Counted from the first letter of the stretch, positions 54,296 to 63,170 are shown. The stretch is 64,000 nucleotides of DNA from Mycobacteriaceae bacterium (GCA_019245755.1 JAFARC010000043.1:32444-96443); one strand, 5' to 3'. The notes: generated by a model from the letters alone, not told the origin. Translations and numbers: made by a program.

Positions 54296-54319
54296 ATTCA
54301 AGCGACTTTTCAAGCGACT
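54296..54319. repeat. 12-bp direct tandem repeat inside the islet
   Basis: ttcaagcgactt occurs twice head to tail. It lies in decaying sequence between tRNA-Pro and the recombinase remnant. Confidence 0.8.
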
Positions 54320-54367
54320 TGGTGCGCGTGCCTCGTCGAGGGCGATGGAAGCGAGGTCAGCGGGGAG

Positions 54368-54586
54368 CCCGCGTCCGGAACGGACCGGGCGAGACGGTCG
54401 AGCTTGGTCACGACGAGCGTGTCGCTGCTGCTGCCGGCGGCCGAGCGCTTGGCCTAATCCGGGCCGGTCTCGATTCGTGCCAGTCAGGCCGTGGTCGACA
54501 TAGATCCGCTTCGAGTTGACGCCCAGCGCCGCGAGCGCCTCGCGCTTGGTCGTGAGATCTTGATCGAGCCTGAGAGCCGTTGACAT
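54368..54586 (-). pseudogene. Serine recombinase (resolvase/invertase) N-terminal remnant, frameshifted
   Basis: From 54586 the minus strand reads MSTALRLDQDLTTKREALAA and then GVNSKRIYVDHGLTGTNRDRPGL, the usual N-terminal domain of small serine recombinases. The frame is then lost, and the next conserved block TLVVTKLDRLARSVPDA appears in another frame (about 54425-54375). The usual start before VST and the whole DNA-binding domain are missing. It is a dead mobile-element gene. Confidence 0.85.
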
Positions 54587-54603
54587 TGTGCTACGTTGTA
54601 AGC

Positions 54604-54993
54604 ATGTCGGTGAATGTATCGGTTCGTCTTGATGACCGGCTTGCCGAGCGGCTGCGTCTTCGGGCGCGTGCGGCTGGAGAGACGCTGTCTGATCGGTTGC
54701 GTCGCTATGCCGAGGAGGGTGCGCGCCGCGACGAGCATCCGTTAATCACATTTCGTGATGGGCCGACCGGTCGGCGGGCCGGAGTGATCGGTGGGCCGGA
54801 TGTGTGGGAGATCGTGATGTGGATCGACGATCTGGGGCCCGTCGATGACCCGGCTGCGGATCTGGTTTCAGATCGGGCCATCACGCGCGCGCAAGTCGAT
54901 GCGGCACTGGTTTACCGCGCCGCGTACCCGGAGGAGATTCAGGCGCGAATCGATCTGCATCGTGACGAGACGACCGCCGCCAGTCCGCGGTGA
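54604..54993 (+). CDS. Antitoxin-like protein: RHH N-terminus with DUF433-like region
   Basis: The 129-residue protein starts SVNVSVRLDDRLAERLRLRA, a ribbon-helix-helix DNA-binding segment (residues 1-40). HPLITFRDGPTGRRAGVIGG (near residue 46-65) and AITRAQVDAALVYRAAYPEE (near residue 97-116) resemble DUF433. The toxin GTG overlaps its stop (GTGA). TTGACA at 54580-54585 is a possible -35. RHH antitoxins usually bind their own promoter and bind the toxin through the C-terminus. Located in the tRNA-Pro islet. Confidence 0.82.
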   Translation: MSVNVSVRLDDRLAERLRLRARAAGETLSDRLRRYAEEGARRDEHPLITFRDGPTGRRAGVIGGPDVWEIVMWIDDLGPVDDPAADLVSDRAITRAQVDAALVYRAAYPEEIQARIDLHRDETTAASPR

Positions 54994-55346
54994 AGGTGTT
55001 GTTGGACGAGATGTATCCGGCCGGGTTGGCGGTCGCGCTGTGTGCGCAAGGCATCGAGGCGACGACCGTTGCCGAGCTCGGTTTGGCCGGCAGCGCAGAC
55101 CCGGATGTGTTCGCCGCAGCGGTCGCCAGTGGCTATGCGGTCTTAACCGAGAATGTCGGCGATTTCACCCGCTTGGCCGCCGAACACAGCACCGCTGGCG
55201 GTCACCATCATGGACTGCTCATCGCGCTCTGGTCGCGGTTTTCACGCCAGCCGGCGGGCTCGGCCGCGCTGGTCGCCGCGGTGAAAGATGCTGCCCAACA
55301 GTCGCTTGACGACCGCGTCGTCTACTTGAAGCAACCAACCCGATGA
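54990..55346 (+). CDS. PIN-like toxin, DUF5615 type
   Basis: The 118-residue protein is translated from GTG 54990, coupled to the antitoxin. It reads KVLLDEMYPAGLAVALCAQG (D6, E7), EATTVAELGLAGSADPDVFA and AVLTENVGDFTRLA. The acidic residues are spaced as in the PIN-like/Mut7-C ribonuclease fold. Most relatives sit with a DUF433 partner and are predicted RNA-cutting toxins. Activity is inferred only. Confidence 0.82.
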   Translation: MKVLLDEMYPAGLAVALCAQGIEATTVAELGLAGSADPDVFAAAVASGYAVLTENVGDFTRLAAEHSTAGGHHHGLLIALWSRFSRQPAGSAALVAAVKDAAQQSLDDRVVYLKQPTR

Positions 55347-55617
55347 GGAATGCCGACAGCGCACTGCGGGCCTCGGACCACGGCGTATAGCAGATTCCGT
55401 TATACGCCTTCACATGGGCTTAGCATGTCAGCCAACGACTATGTTTCGGTCAGGCCGGCGGCCAGGGCAGCCTCTTTGCTAAGCGTCCGGCCCAGTCCGC
55501 AGCCAGTCCGCAGCAGGTCAATCGCGAGCCTGCCGCAGCCAATGCAGCCAACACGCTGGCGTGCGGAGATCACACACAACCAACGCCGCTCGCTCGATCA
55601 AACCCCCAGGTGGGATG
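55347..55617. other. Decayed sequence between toxin gene and right attachment site
   Basis: About 270 bp without a credible gene. It contains short direct repeats (ccagtccgcag twice near 55493-55514; the same word occurs at 54281), as expected in a reduced mobile element. Confidence 0.55.
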
Positions 55618-55661
55618 GTTCGGGACGAAGGGGCCGTGGGTTCAAATCCCGCGACCCCGAC
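55618..55661 (+). repeat. Right attachment site: partial tRNA-Pro copy
   Basis: 42 of 44 bases equal 54182-54225. The copy lacks the 5' half of the tRNA and cannot give a functional tRNA. The element between the two copies is 1.4 kb, counted from one copy to the next. Confidence 0.88.
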
Positions 55662-55685
55662 TCACGACTTCCCGTGGTGCCCTTT

Positions 55686-56840
55686 CTATTTGATATTTCG
55701 GTAGCCGTCGGTCGGCGTGGGCGCGGTGGCCTTTTCAAGGTGAGCGGTCCATCTGTCTTCGATACGGGCGTAGCGCCAGATCAACAGCGACAGCGCCCAG
55801 GTGACCACGAACAGCCCGACGATGATGAAGCCCAGGATGTTGAGGTCCAGCCCGCCCAGCCAGTCCCAGAAGCCGCCGCTCCAGCCGAATTGCTGGGCCA
55901 GCAGGCCGAGCAGTTCGATGGTGCCGATGATCAGCGCGACCGCGACCGACAGCCCTGTGATGGTGATGTTGTAGTACACCTTGCGCACGGGTTTGGAGAA
56001 CGCCCAGCCGTAGGCGAAGTTCATGAATGACCCGTCGATGGTGTCCAGCAGGCTCATCCCGGCGGCGAACAGGATCGGCAAGCACAGGATCGCGTACCAG
56101 GGCAGCCCGGCGGCGGCGCTGGTGCCGGCCAACACCAGCAGCGCGACCTCGGTGGCGGTGTCAAAGCCCAGCCCGAATAGCACCCCGACGGGATACATCT
56201 GCCGGGGCTTGGTGATGGATTTCATGATCCGGCCGAAGAAGCGGTTCATGAAGCCGCGGTTGTTGAGCTGATCCTCCAGTGCGGCTTCGTCGTAGGCGCC
56301 GCGGCGCAGCTGGGCGAACACCCGCAGGATGCCGACCAGGATGATGATGTTGATGGCCGCGATCAGATACAAGAAGAATCCAGAGACGCTCGTGCCGATC
56401 AGCCCGGTGTAGTGGTGCAGCGGCGAGGAGTCGTCTTGGACCGGCCCTACGATGGTCTTCACACCGATTGACAGCAAAGACGCCAGCGCGAATACCACCG
56501 TGGAATGCCCGAGGGAGAAGAAGAATCCGACCGACAGGGGGCGCTGGCCGTCGGCCATGAGTTTGCGGGTGGTGTTGTCGATCGCGGAGATGTGATCGGC
56601 ATCAAATGCGTGGCGCAGCCCCAGCGTGTAGGCGGTCAGCCCGACGCCGATGCCCAGGGTCTTCTCCCCGAGGGAAAAGTGCTGCGGAGCCACGAACGCG
56701 GCCAGGGTGATCCAGCCAATCAGGTGCAAGCCGACGATCACCGCAACCATGCCGCCCACCCGGACCCACTCGGCCCCGGTCAACGAGGTGCGGATCGTCT
56801 GCCAACGGGAACTGTTCGTGTCGACTGCCGCGGTGGTCAT
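55686..56840 (-). CDS. nicT: Nickel/cobalt permease, NiCoT family
   Basis: ATG at 56840 follows GAGGGG by seven bases (384 residues); upstream in-frame codons run into the operator region. About eight membrane helices are seen. The family signature RHAFDADHISAIDNTTRKL (near residue 76-94) is the metal-selecting HX4DH helix, LGHSTVVF follows, and LGFDTATEVALL (near residue 224-235) is the second signature. NiCoT proteins import Ni2+ and/or Co2+ with high affinity. A Nur-type operator lies 71 bp upstream and the Nur gene is divergent. Confidence 0.95.
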   Translation of the reverse strand: MTTAAVDTNSSRWQTIRTSLTGAEWVRVGGMVAVIVGLHLIGWITLAAFVAPQHFSLGEKTLGIGVGLTAYTLGLRHAFDADHISAIDNTTRKLMADGQRPLSVGFFFSLGHSTVVFALASLLSIGVKTIVGPVQDDSSPLHHYTGLIGTSVSGFFLYLIAAINIIILVGILRVFAQLRRGAYDEAALEDQLNNRGFMNRFFGRIMKSITKPRQMYPVGVLFGLGFDTATEVALLVLAGTSAAAGLPWYAILCLPILFAAGMSLLDTIDGSFMNFAYGWAFSKPVRKVYYNITITGLSVAVALIIGTIELLGLLAQQFGWSGGFWDWLGGLDLNILGFIIVGLFVVTWALSLLIWRYARIEDRWTAHLEKATAPTPTDGYRNIK

Positions 56841-56910
56841 CGTGTGTCCCCTCACCGATTCGGCACCCAGTGGAGCCCGATGCGACGACGCTAAACCCGA
56901 CCCCACGGTG

Positions 56911-56927
56911 TTGCAATGGGTTCGCAA
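56911..56927. promoter_or_regulatory. Nur-box-like operator between nicT and the Fur-family gene
   Basis: TTGCAATGGGTTCGCAA is TTGCAA-N5-TCGCAA, one base from the Streptomyces Nur consensus tTGCaa-N5-ttGCAA. A second, weaker dyad (aacgcaatcgattcgcat, 56933-56950) follows within six bases. Both lie between divergent starts. Confidence 0.72.
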
Positions 56928-56993
56928 AAATAACGCAATCGATTCGCATCTGCGATGCTGGCGGCAGGCCCGCGTAGGCGACACACTTGTGTG

Positions 56994-57467
56994 ATGGCAG
57001 CAGGCCAGCAGCCGTCGGCAGACGCACACAATGCCGAACGCCAACACCGGATGCGCGCGCTGTTGCGCCAGCATGGCTTGCGCTGCACCGGGCCGCGGCT
57101 GGCCGTACTCGAGGAACTTGACGCAGGCGCCGGGCATCTGAGCGTGGGTCAGATCCACGCCCGGCTTCGTCAGCGCGGCCACGCGGTCGACCTGGCCACC
57201 GTGTATCGAACCGTCTCGACGATGGTGGAACTCGGCGTGGTACACGCTCTGGCCGTCGACGAACGCAGCACCACCTACGGGTTAGTCGACGAGCCGCACC
57301 ATCACGCGGTCTGCACCGGCTGCGGCTCGATCATGGAGATACCCGCCCAACAGCTCAGCGCCGCGCTCACCCAGGCCAGCGAGGGCAGCCAGTTCAGCCT
57401 CTCCGAACAGGCCGGGCTGACTCTGCACGGCGTGTGCCCCAACTGCCAGCGCACCCAAACCGGGTAA
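56994..57467 (+). CDS. nur: Fur-family regulator, probable nickel uptake regulator Nur
   Basis: The ATG at 56994 (or GTG 56991) gives 157 residues; a start at 56955 would overlap the operator. The helix-turn-helix region is LRCTGPRLAVLEEL...HLSVGQIHARLRQRGHAVDLATVYRT, the metal loop is VDEPHHHAVC, and two CxxC pairs (CTGC and CPNC) bind the structural zinc. Fur, Zur and Nur look alike in sequence. Nur is chosen for the nicT neighbour and the Nur-box match; PerR or Zur function is not excluded. Confidence 0.82.
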   Translation: MAAGQQPSADAHNAERQHRMRALLRQHGLRCTGPRLAVLEELDAGAGHLSVGQIHARLRQRGHAVDLATVYRTVSTMVELGVVHALAVDERSTTYGLVDEPHHHAVCTGCGSIMEIPAQQLSAALTQASEGSQFSLSEQAGLTLHGVCPNCQRTQTG

Positions 57468-57535
57468 ATCTCATTCCTCGCCGCCAGCGGAAGGGCATTG
57501 CGACTCCGATTAGCCCACCAGCCGGTGTGGGGTGG

Positions 57536-57739
57536 TTATTCGTGCGGATGGTCGTGGCTGTCCTGCAGATCGGACTGATGCACATGCGTGTGGGCATGTT
57601 CGGTCCCATCAGGGTGGGAGTGCGAGTGTTCATGTTCGGTGTGGTCGTGCTCATGAGTGGTGTGCGGGTGCGCATGCGTCACGTCGCCATGGCCGTGCCC
57701 ATGGGTATGGGCCCCATCATGGGAGTGCTCGGCTGTCAT
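57536..57739 (-). CDS. Small histidine-rich metal-binding protein
   Basis: The 67-residue protein follows a good AGGAG site. 23 residues are His, nearly all in HxH steps (HTHGHGHGD, HAHPHTTHEHDHTEHEHSHSH). There are no Cys and no membrane segment, and acidic residues are many. Such proteins bind nickel or zinc for storage, delivery or buffering, like Hpn or the tails of nickel chaperones. It lies downstream of kmtR on the same strand and converges with the Nur gene. Confidence 0.82.
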   Translation of the reverse strand: MTAEHSHDGAHTHGHGHGDVTHAHPHTTHEHDHTEHEHSHSHPDGTEHAHTHVHQSDLQDSHDHPHE

Positions 57740-57824
57740 CGCCTTCTCCTAATAACTCGGTATCGTCTGTGTCGTTTAAGAGCGGCCACAACCACTTTCG
57801 TGTCGCCCCGACATCCCCCACCGC

Positions 57825-58247
57825 TTACGCGCCGCGGGAAGACCCCGCGCCGCCACCCGCGCCCAGCGCCGCCCGGGTACTCCGGGCTGGCCCCGGCACC
57901 GCCGTATCACGGTGATGTCCTGGGATCCCCGGTCCGGCGTGCTCGGCGTTGAACACCGCATCAACCACCAGCCGGCGCACATGGTCGTTCTCCAAGCTGT
58001 AAAACACCGTCGTCCCGTCCCGGCGGGTCCGCACCAGACGGGCCATCCGCAACTTCGCCAGATGCTGCGACACCGACGGCGCCGGCTTGCCGACATGCTC
58101 GGCCAACTGATTGACCGACAATTCACCATCGGCCAGTGCCCACAACACCTGCACCCGTGTCGCGTCGGCCAACATTCGGAACACCTCCACGACCAGACCG
58201 ACTTGATCGTCCGGCAACCCGGCGGCTGCAGACATACCTGCATTCAT
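57825..58247 (-). CDS. kmtR: ArsR/SmtB-family nickel/cobalt sensor, KmtR type
   Basis: The 140-residue protein starts at ATG 58247 (a second Met four codons on). LPDDQVGLVVEVFRMLADAT and VGKPAPSVSQHLAKLRMARL (recognition helix near residue 60-75) are almost the same as M. tuberculosis KmtR. The Ni/Co ligands reported for KmtR (His88, Glu101, His102, His110, His111 there) have counterparts in NDHVRRLVVDAVFNAEHAGP and GIPGHHRD. Metal binding should release it from DNA. Its start is only 22 bp after the ctpI stop, so it is likely in the ctpI transcript. Confidence 0.9.
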   Translation of the reverse strand: MNAGMSAAAGLPDDQVGLVVEVFRMLADATRVQVLWALADGELSVNQLAEHVGKPAPSVSQHLAKLRMARLVRTRRDGTTVFYSLENDHVRRLVVDAVFNAEHAGPGIPGHHRDTAVPGPARSTRAALGAGGGAGSSRGA

Positions 58248-58269
58248 ACGTAGATAATAGCGCAGGGCG
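58248..58269. promoter_or_regulatory. A/T-rich imperfect dyad before kmtR, possible operator
   Basis: attcatacgtagataat (58243-58259) is an A/T-rich imperfect inverted repeat around ACGT, in the 22-bp gap and over the start codon of kmtR. Position suits autoregulation by an ArsR protein. Symmetry is weak. Confidence 0.35.
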
Positions 58270-61200
58270 TCAAACCTTGGTGACCTCGGAATACGCCGGG
58301 GTGATGGCGAGGTGGCTGGTGACGCCAATGTGTTTGTTCAGCCAGTTGGGGGCAAGCACCGATAGGGCGGTGGCCGTTGCAGTAGCGGCGATGACAGCGG
58401 ACCAGGCGCCAGGGCCCAGCGGCGTGCACCCGAAGAAGTGGCTGACGCCGGGAGTTTGGACGATCGCCGCCAGGGCTGCTGCGCTGCCCAGCGCGGTGGC
58501 CACGACGAGCGGACTGTGGCGGCGAGTAAGCAGCGTCTGCGCCATCTGGGTACTCACAAGCGCGGTTAACCCCATTGTCGCCGTGCGTCTTTCGGTACCC
58601 GGCGTCCAATGTCCGATCGCCCAGGCGGCGGTGGCGCCGGCGGCGGTGGCGGCACCGCGGCTGACGATCTGGCGCATCAGCGCCACGTCGAGGGAGGGCG
58701 TGGGCGCTGTCAGGAGCGCGTGCCGCTGTGCGCGGCGCGCGGCCCGAAGCTCTTCAGCCGTTTGTTCCGCGGTCTCGTCGGCGGGCGGGTTCTGCGGGGT
58801 GACGGCGACGGCAAGAGCCGGGAACATGTCGGTGAGCAGGTTGACTAGCAGCAGTTGCCGGGTGCCCACCGGTGCTCGACCGGCGCCAAGCGCGGTGCCG
58901 ATGATGGTGAAGAGCACTTCTCCGACGTTGCCGCCGACCAGGATGGTCAGCGCGTCGCGCACGCTGCTCCACATGTTGTGGCCTTCGACCAGCGCGTCGA
59001 GCAGCGGATCCAGATCATCGTCGGTCAAGACGATATCGGCGGCACCGCGGGCGGCTGACGAACCGCGCGCGCTCACTCCGACACCCACGTCGGCCATGCG
59101 AATCGCAGCCGCGTCATTCGCGCCGTCGCCGACCATCGCCGTTACTTTTCCGCAGCGCTGCAGCGCGGCAACAATTTGCACCTTCTGTTCGGGGCTGACG
59201 CGCGCAAAGACGTTCACGTCAGCGGCCAGGTCGGCGCACGCTTCTTCATCGAGAGCGCCGAGTTGCTCGCCGCTGACGACCCGCGCGTCCGCAGGAAGGC
59301 CCAATTGGCAGGCGATCGCTCGCGCAGTGACGGGATGATCACCGGTGATCAGCACCACGTGGTGCCCGGCATCGCGAAGCGCTTCGATCAGTGGCCGCGC
59401 CGATGGCCGTGCCACATCCGCCAAACCGACGAAGCCGATCAGCTCGAGGTCGTGCGCGGCAGCGTCAACGTTGTCGGCGTCGGTGTCGTCGTCGGAATCC
59501 GCGACTTGGTTGTCCCAGCGTCGCTGCGCCACCGCGAGCACCCGCAAGCCTTGCTCGGCGAGCCTGTGGACGAGCGACTCGGCATGGCTGCGGTCGGTAT
59601 CTGGGTCGGCGAAGCCGCAGCGCGTCAGGATTTCCTCCGGCGCACCTTTGAGGTTGAGCATCGGCGGTGTGGTGTCCGCGGCCGGGGTGCCGATGGCGGC
59701 CGCGTAGCCGCGGCTGCTTTCGAAGGGCACTTCGGCAAGCACGGTCCAATCCGATTCGTCGGACACGGCGGTGGCCGCAACGAGGATTGCCTCATCGGTG
59801 GCATGCGCGTGGCCGTTGCCGTTGTGCGGCTGCGGGCAGGCCCGCGCGGCGGCTCGCAGCACCTCAGCAGCGCGCGGATCGTCGGCGGCAGCAGGGACTG
59901 GATCCTGCGGGTCGGCACCGACGGGCACAACCGACACGACGTGCAGCCGGTTTTCGGTGAGTGTGCCGGTCTTGTCGAAGCACACAGTCCGGACGCGGCC
60001 CAGGGCTTCGATAGTGCGCGGGCTGCGCACCAGCACGCCCCGTCGGGATAGTCGCCGTGCTGCGGCGAGTTGGGCGAGAGTGGCCACCAAGGGCAGGCCC
60101 TCCGGGACTGCGGCCACCGCGATGGCGACGCCGTCGGCGACGGCTTGGCGCAGCGAGGCTCGCCGCAGCAACGCCAAACCGGTCACCGCGGCACCACCGG
60201 CAAGTGTGAGCGGCAGGACCCTGTCGGTGAGCTGCCGCAGCCGCGCCTGCACTCCCACCGACGGTGCGACATCGCTGACCGCGGAGATCGAGCGGTGCGC
60301 GGCGGTGCCAACCCCGGTGGCCACGACGATCGCGCGGGCCTGCCCGGCAACGATGGTGCTGCCCGCGAACAGCATGCTCGCCCGCTCCACGTCGGCCGCG
60401 GCGACGGGCTCGACCTGCTTGTCGACCGGCAACGACTCACCGGTTAACAACGATTCGTCAACCTCGAGGTCGTCGGCCACCAACAGCCGTGCATCCGCCG
60501 GCACCACATCGGGGGCAGCCAGGTCGATGACGTCGCCGGGGCGCAGTGAACTGGCCGACACCGTCACGGTGCGTTGAGCGTGGCGAGCGGTTTCCAACCG
60601 GCGTCGCGTGGTGGCCACTGCCGGGACAACGACCCGGCGGGCGAGCTGTTCTTGTTCTGCGAACAGCTCGGCCGCGGCGGTCTCCGCGCGTAACCGCTGG
60701 ATCCCACCGACGAGCGCATTGACGGTCATCACGCCTGCGACCAGAACCGCGTCGACGTTGCTACCCAAGATGGCCGATGCCGCTGCACCGACGGCCAGGA
60801 TCGGAGTCAACGGATCGTTGAGTTCGGCTCGCGTCGCGGCCAGTAGCCGGACTGTTCGGCGTGTCGGGCCCCGCAAGGGTGCCAATAGCGGGTGATCGGC
60901 CAGATCGGCAACCCGTCGTCGCCACGGCGACGTTCCGGGCTCGTCGGCCAGGGGTCGCGGCCCACCAGCAAGCCGGGAATAGACGATGTCGGGGTCCAGA
61001 GCATGCCAGGCGGTCAATGGTTGCGGGGCCGGGTCGGGCCGGCGCAGGACTTGGTTAGCCGAGAACATGCCCGATATCAGGGCCGTCGCGGCGGCGGCGT
61101 TGACGGGATTTAACCAGCGGCGCAAGCCCATTCGGCTGCTGGTAGCGGGTTGACCGGTGACCAGAAGCAGCCCGGCGAGGGTGGTGCCGCCCTTGGCCAG

Positions 61201-63096
61201 CCGCACTGACGATTCACTGGCCCGTCGAGCCGCCGGGAGTGCCGAAAGAATCCGCACGGCGGCGGCGAGGTCGGTGCCGGTGATGATGTCGGCCGTCCAC
61301 GGCGTGACGGCGCTGGGGTCGTCGAGGGCCACCCCGACGTCGGCGATCGCCAGCGCCGTCAAGGTGTCAGTCGATGCGAAGTCGGGATGCATGGCGGTGA
61401 CCAGCAACACCGGTCCTCGGTCGGCCCGCAGATCACGCACGACCGTCAGCAGGGGCGTGCCGGCGGGGTGAGCCGCCGCCACGCTGGCGGCCAGGTCCTC
61501 GGTGCCGGCAACATGACGTAACACCACCCGGGTTCCAGTACGGTGGGCGGTCTGCAGCAGCGCGATCGCGAACGGATCGGCTTCCCACCCGACCTCGACG
61601 CTGCCCACGTGTTGGCCATCGACCACGAGGCGGGCGTGCTCGAGGCCCTCAGCGGGGGCTGCCGAGGGTTCCCGCGGCGCTTGCCATAGCAGTCGTGCAC
61701 CGGTTGCCGGCAGCTCATCGGGGTCAGGCTCGGGCGCCTGTTCACCGTGCAGCAATGCGTCGGCGACCTCATAAACTCGGTCGGCGTCCCATCCCGGCGC
61801 GTGTCCGCGTGACCGCAGCACCGCGCGGGCATCCCCGCGCAGCGCCGCGCCGTCGATGACGACCACCTTTATCCGGTCCAGCCGGCGCAATGCGCCGGGG
61901 TCGAGCACCAGTTGTCCGCTGTTGGCCAATCCGCGCCCCAGCGATGCGGCGAACGCCTCACGTCCCAGGTGCGCCGCTTTGGGCACCCCGGCCAGCACGG
62001 CGTCGGCAACCTCCTCGGCGCCACCACCGGCCAGCAATGTTGTCGCCGCGGCGATCAGCGAACCGTTGGCCGCCTGATCGGCGTAGTCCTCCACCGGCCC
62101 GGCCACCGCCCCCTTCGAGGTGTCGATTGCCGCGTCGATCGCCGCGTCGACCACCACGTGCGAAACCTCGCCCACCGCCGCAGCTGCCCAACTGTGCCGC
62201 GGCTTGTGACCGTAGGCACCGGCTGACGAGATCACCGGCACAACCGGGGCCTGCGGACGCGTTGGCGAGGCCAACTCGGGTTCACGCAGCCGCCACGTCT
62301 CGCGGTGAGCCGCCGCCTCGGTGATCTGCATGGCGCGCTGCGCCAGATCCAGCAGCGGCGTGCCCAGCGAATGCGCCAACCCATAGGTGATCGCCGTTGA
62401 GGCACTGAGCACGATATCGGTGCCCACTCGGCCCAGGCGCGATTCCAGCAGCGACACCACCCGCGGCTGATAATTGATCACCGCCGCCGCAGCACGTGCG
62501 GTGCGCGGCGCGGCGGGTAGTCTGCCCGCCCAGCCGGCGAGTGCAGCGCCGATCGCCACCACGTCCATCACCGCAGCCGTCATGGGCAGCAGCATCGCCA
62601 CCCGGTCACCGGGATCAGCAAATGGTGTCGTCGCGGCGGCCGACTCCGGTCCTGGTGAGTCGGCGACGGCTGCTGCGCGGGCAACCGCCTCCCGCGCCGC
62701 GCGCCACAGCGCGCTGCTATCCGCATGATGTGCGTGCTCGACCACCAGCCGGCCAAGTGCGACCTCGACGTGGGCCGCCCTCACCCCTGGAATCCTGCGC
62801 ACCGCGTCCTCTACCACCGACGCATGCTCAAAACAGCGAGCGAATGGCAGCAGCGGATCCAGATCCAGATGCACCCGCCGCCCAGTGTGCCAGGACACCG
62901 AGGGCGCCGGCCCATCGGCATTGTTCCTGGTGCCGAGCATCCGACCGGTCGATCGGCCCACCGACCGCACCGCCGGGCTGGTCAGGGTCTGCACCGCGCC
63001 GACAGCACCGGCCGCACCTAACACGCCGGCGCGCAACACCCGCGCTGCCCCGGCAGTCACGCCGCCGACCACAACGCCCGCACCCGGAAGCTTCAT
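58270..63096 (-). CDS. ctpI: Large P-type ATPase, CtpI family
   Basis: The 1608-residue protein starts at ATG 63096 after GAGGGGTGAGG. The first 650 residues hold a heavy-metal-domain-like fold without CxxC, a weak second ATPase-like unit (VVVIDGAALRGDARAVL... DVGVALDDP), and linkers. The second half is a complete pump: LTGESLP (actuator), VAAVPEGLPLVATL (the PEGL membrane motif), Asp1041 in FDKTGTLTEN, MVGDGANDAAAI (hinge, near residue 1320). The length and sequence match Rv0107c. The cargo of CtpI is not known. Here it is linked to nicT, nur, kmtR and a His-rich protein, which suggests Ni2+/Co2+. Confidence 0.9.
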   Translation of the reverse strand: MKLPGAGVVVGGVTAGAARVLRAGVLGAAGAVGAVQTLTSPAVRSVGRSTGRMLGTRNNADGPAPSVSWHTGRRVHLDLDPLLPFARCFEHASVVEDAVRRIPGVRAAHVEVALGRLVVEHAHHADSSALWRAAREAVARAAAVADSPGPESAAATTPFADPGDRVAMLLPMTAAVMDVVAIGAALAGWAGRLPAAPRTARAAAAVINYQPRVVSLLESRLGRVGTDIVLSASTAITYGLAHSLGTPLLDLAQRAMQITEAAAHRETWRLREPELASPTRPQAPVVPVISSAGAYGHKPRHSWAAAAVGEVSHVVVDAAIDAAIDTSKGAVAGPVEDYADQAANGSLIAAATTLLAGGGAEEVADAVLAGVPKAAHLGREAFAASLGRGLANSGQLVLDPGALRRLDRIKVVVIDGAALRGDARAVLRSRGHAPGWDADRVYEVADALLHGEQAPEPDPDELPATGARLLWQAPREPSAAPAEGLEHARLVVDGQHVGSVEVGWEADPFAIALLQTAHRTGTRVVLRHVAGTEDLAASVAAAHPAGTPLLTVVRDLRADRGPVLLVTAMHPDFASTDTLTALAIADVGVALDDPSAVTPWTADIITGTDLAAAVRILSALPAARRASESSVRLAKGGTTLAGLLLVTGQPATSSRMGLRRWLNPVNAAAATALISGMFSANQVLRRPDPAPQPLTAWHALDPDIVYSRLAGGPRPLADEPGTSPWRRRVADLADHPLLAPLRGPTRRTVRLLAATRAELNDPLTPILAVGAAASAILGSNVDAVLVAGVMTVNALVGGIQRLRAETAAAELFAEQEQLARRVVVPAVATTRRRLETARHAQRTVTVSASSLRPGDVIDLAAPDVVPADARLLVADDLEVDESLLTGESLPVDKQVEPVAAADVERASMLFAGSTIVAGQARAIVVATGVGTAAHRSISAVSDVAPSVGVQARLRQLTDRVLPLTLAGGAAVTGLALLRRASLRQAVADGVAIAVAAVPEGLPLVATLAQLAAARRLSRRGVLVRSPRTIEALGRVRTVCFDKTGTLTENRLHVVSVVPVGADPQDPVPAAADDPRAAEVLRAAARACPQPHNGNGHAHATDEAILVAATAVSDESDWTVLAEVPFESSRGYAAAIGTPAADTTPPMLNLKGAPEEILTRCGFADPDTDRSHAESLVHRLAEQGLRVLAVAQRRWDNQVADSDDDTDADNVDAAAHDLELIGFVGLADVARPSARPLIEALRDAGHHVVLITGDHPVTARAIACQLGLPADARVVSGEQLGALDEEACADLAADVNVFARVSPEQKVQIVAALQRCGKVTAMVGDGANDAAAIRMADVGVGVSARGSSAARGAADIVLTDDDLDPLLDALVEGHNMWSSVRDALTILVGGNVGEVLFTIIGTALGAGRAPVGTRQLLLVNLLTDMFPALAVAVTPQNPPADETAEQTAEELRAARRAQRHALLTAPTPSLDVALMRQIVSRGAATAAGATAAWAIGHWTPGTERRTATMGLTALVSTQMAQTLLTRRHSPLVVATALGSAAALAAIVQTPGVSHFFGCTPLGPGAWSAVIAATATATALSVLAPNWLNKHIGVTSHLAITPAYSEVTKV

Positions 63097-63170
63097 ACCT
63101 CACCCCTCAACCGTCGTCGTCAGAGGCCCAACGCCCAACCCACGATCTGTCGCGCCTTACCCACATTGTG

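Noticed and set aside
55618..55661. A second tRNA-Pro gene
   Set aside because: Only the anticodon loop to 3' end is present; the acceptor 5' strand and D-arm are missing, so it is an attachment-site copy.
58609..58848. Gly-rich plus-strand frame opposite the end of ctpI
   Set aside because: It lies antisense to the conserved C-terminal membrane helices of ctpI and has no ribosome site.
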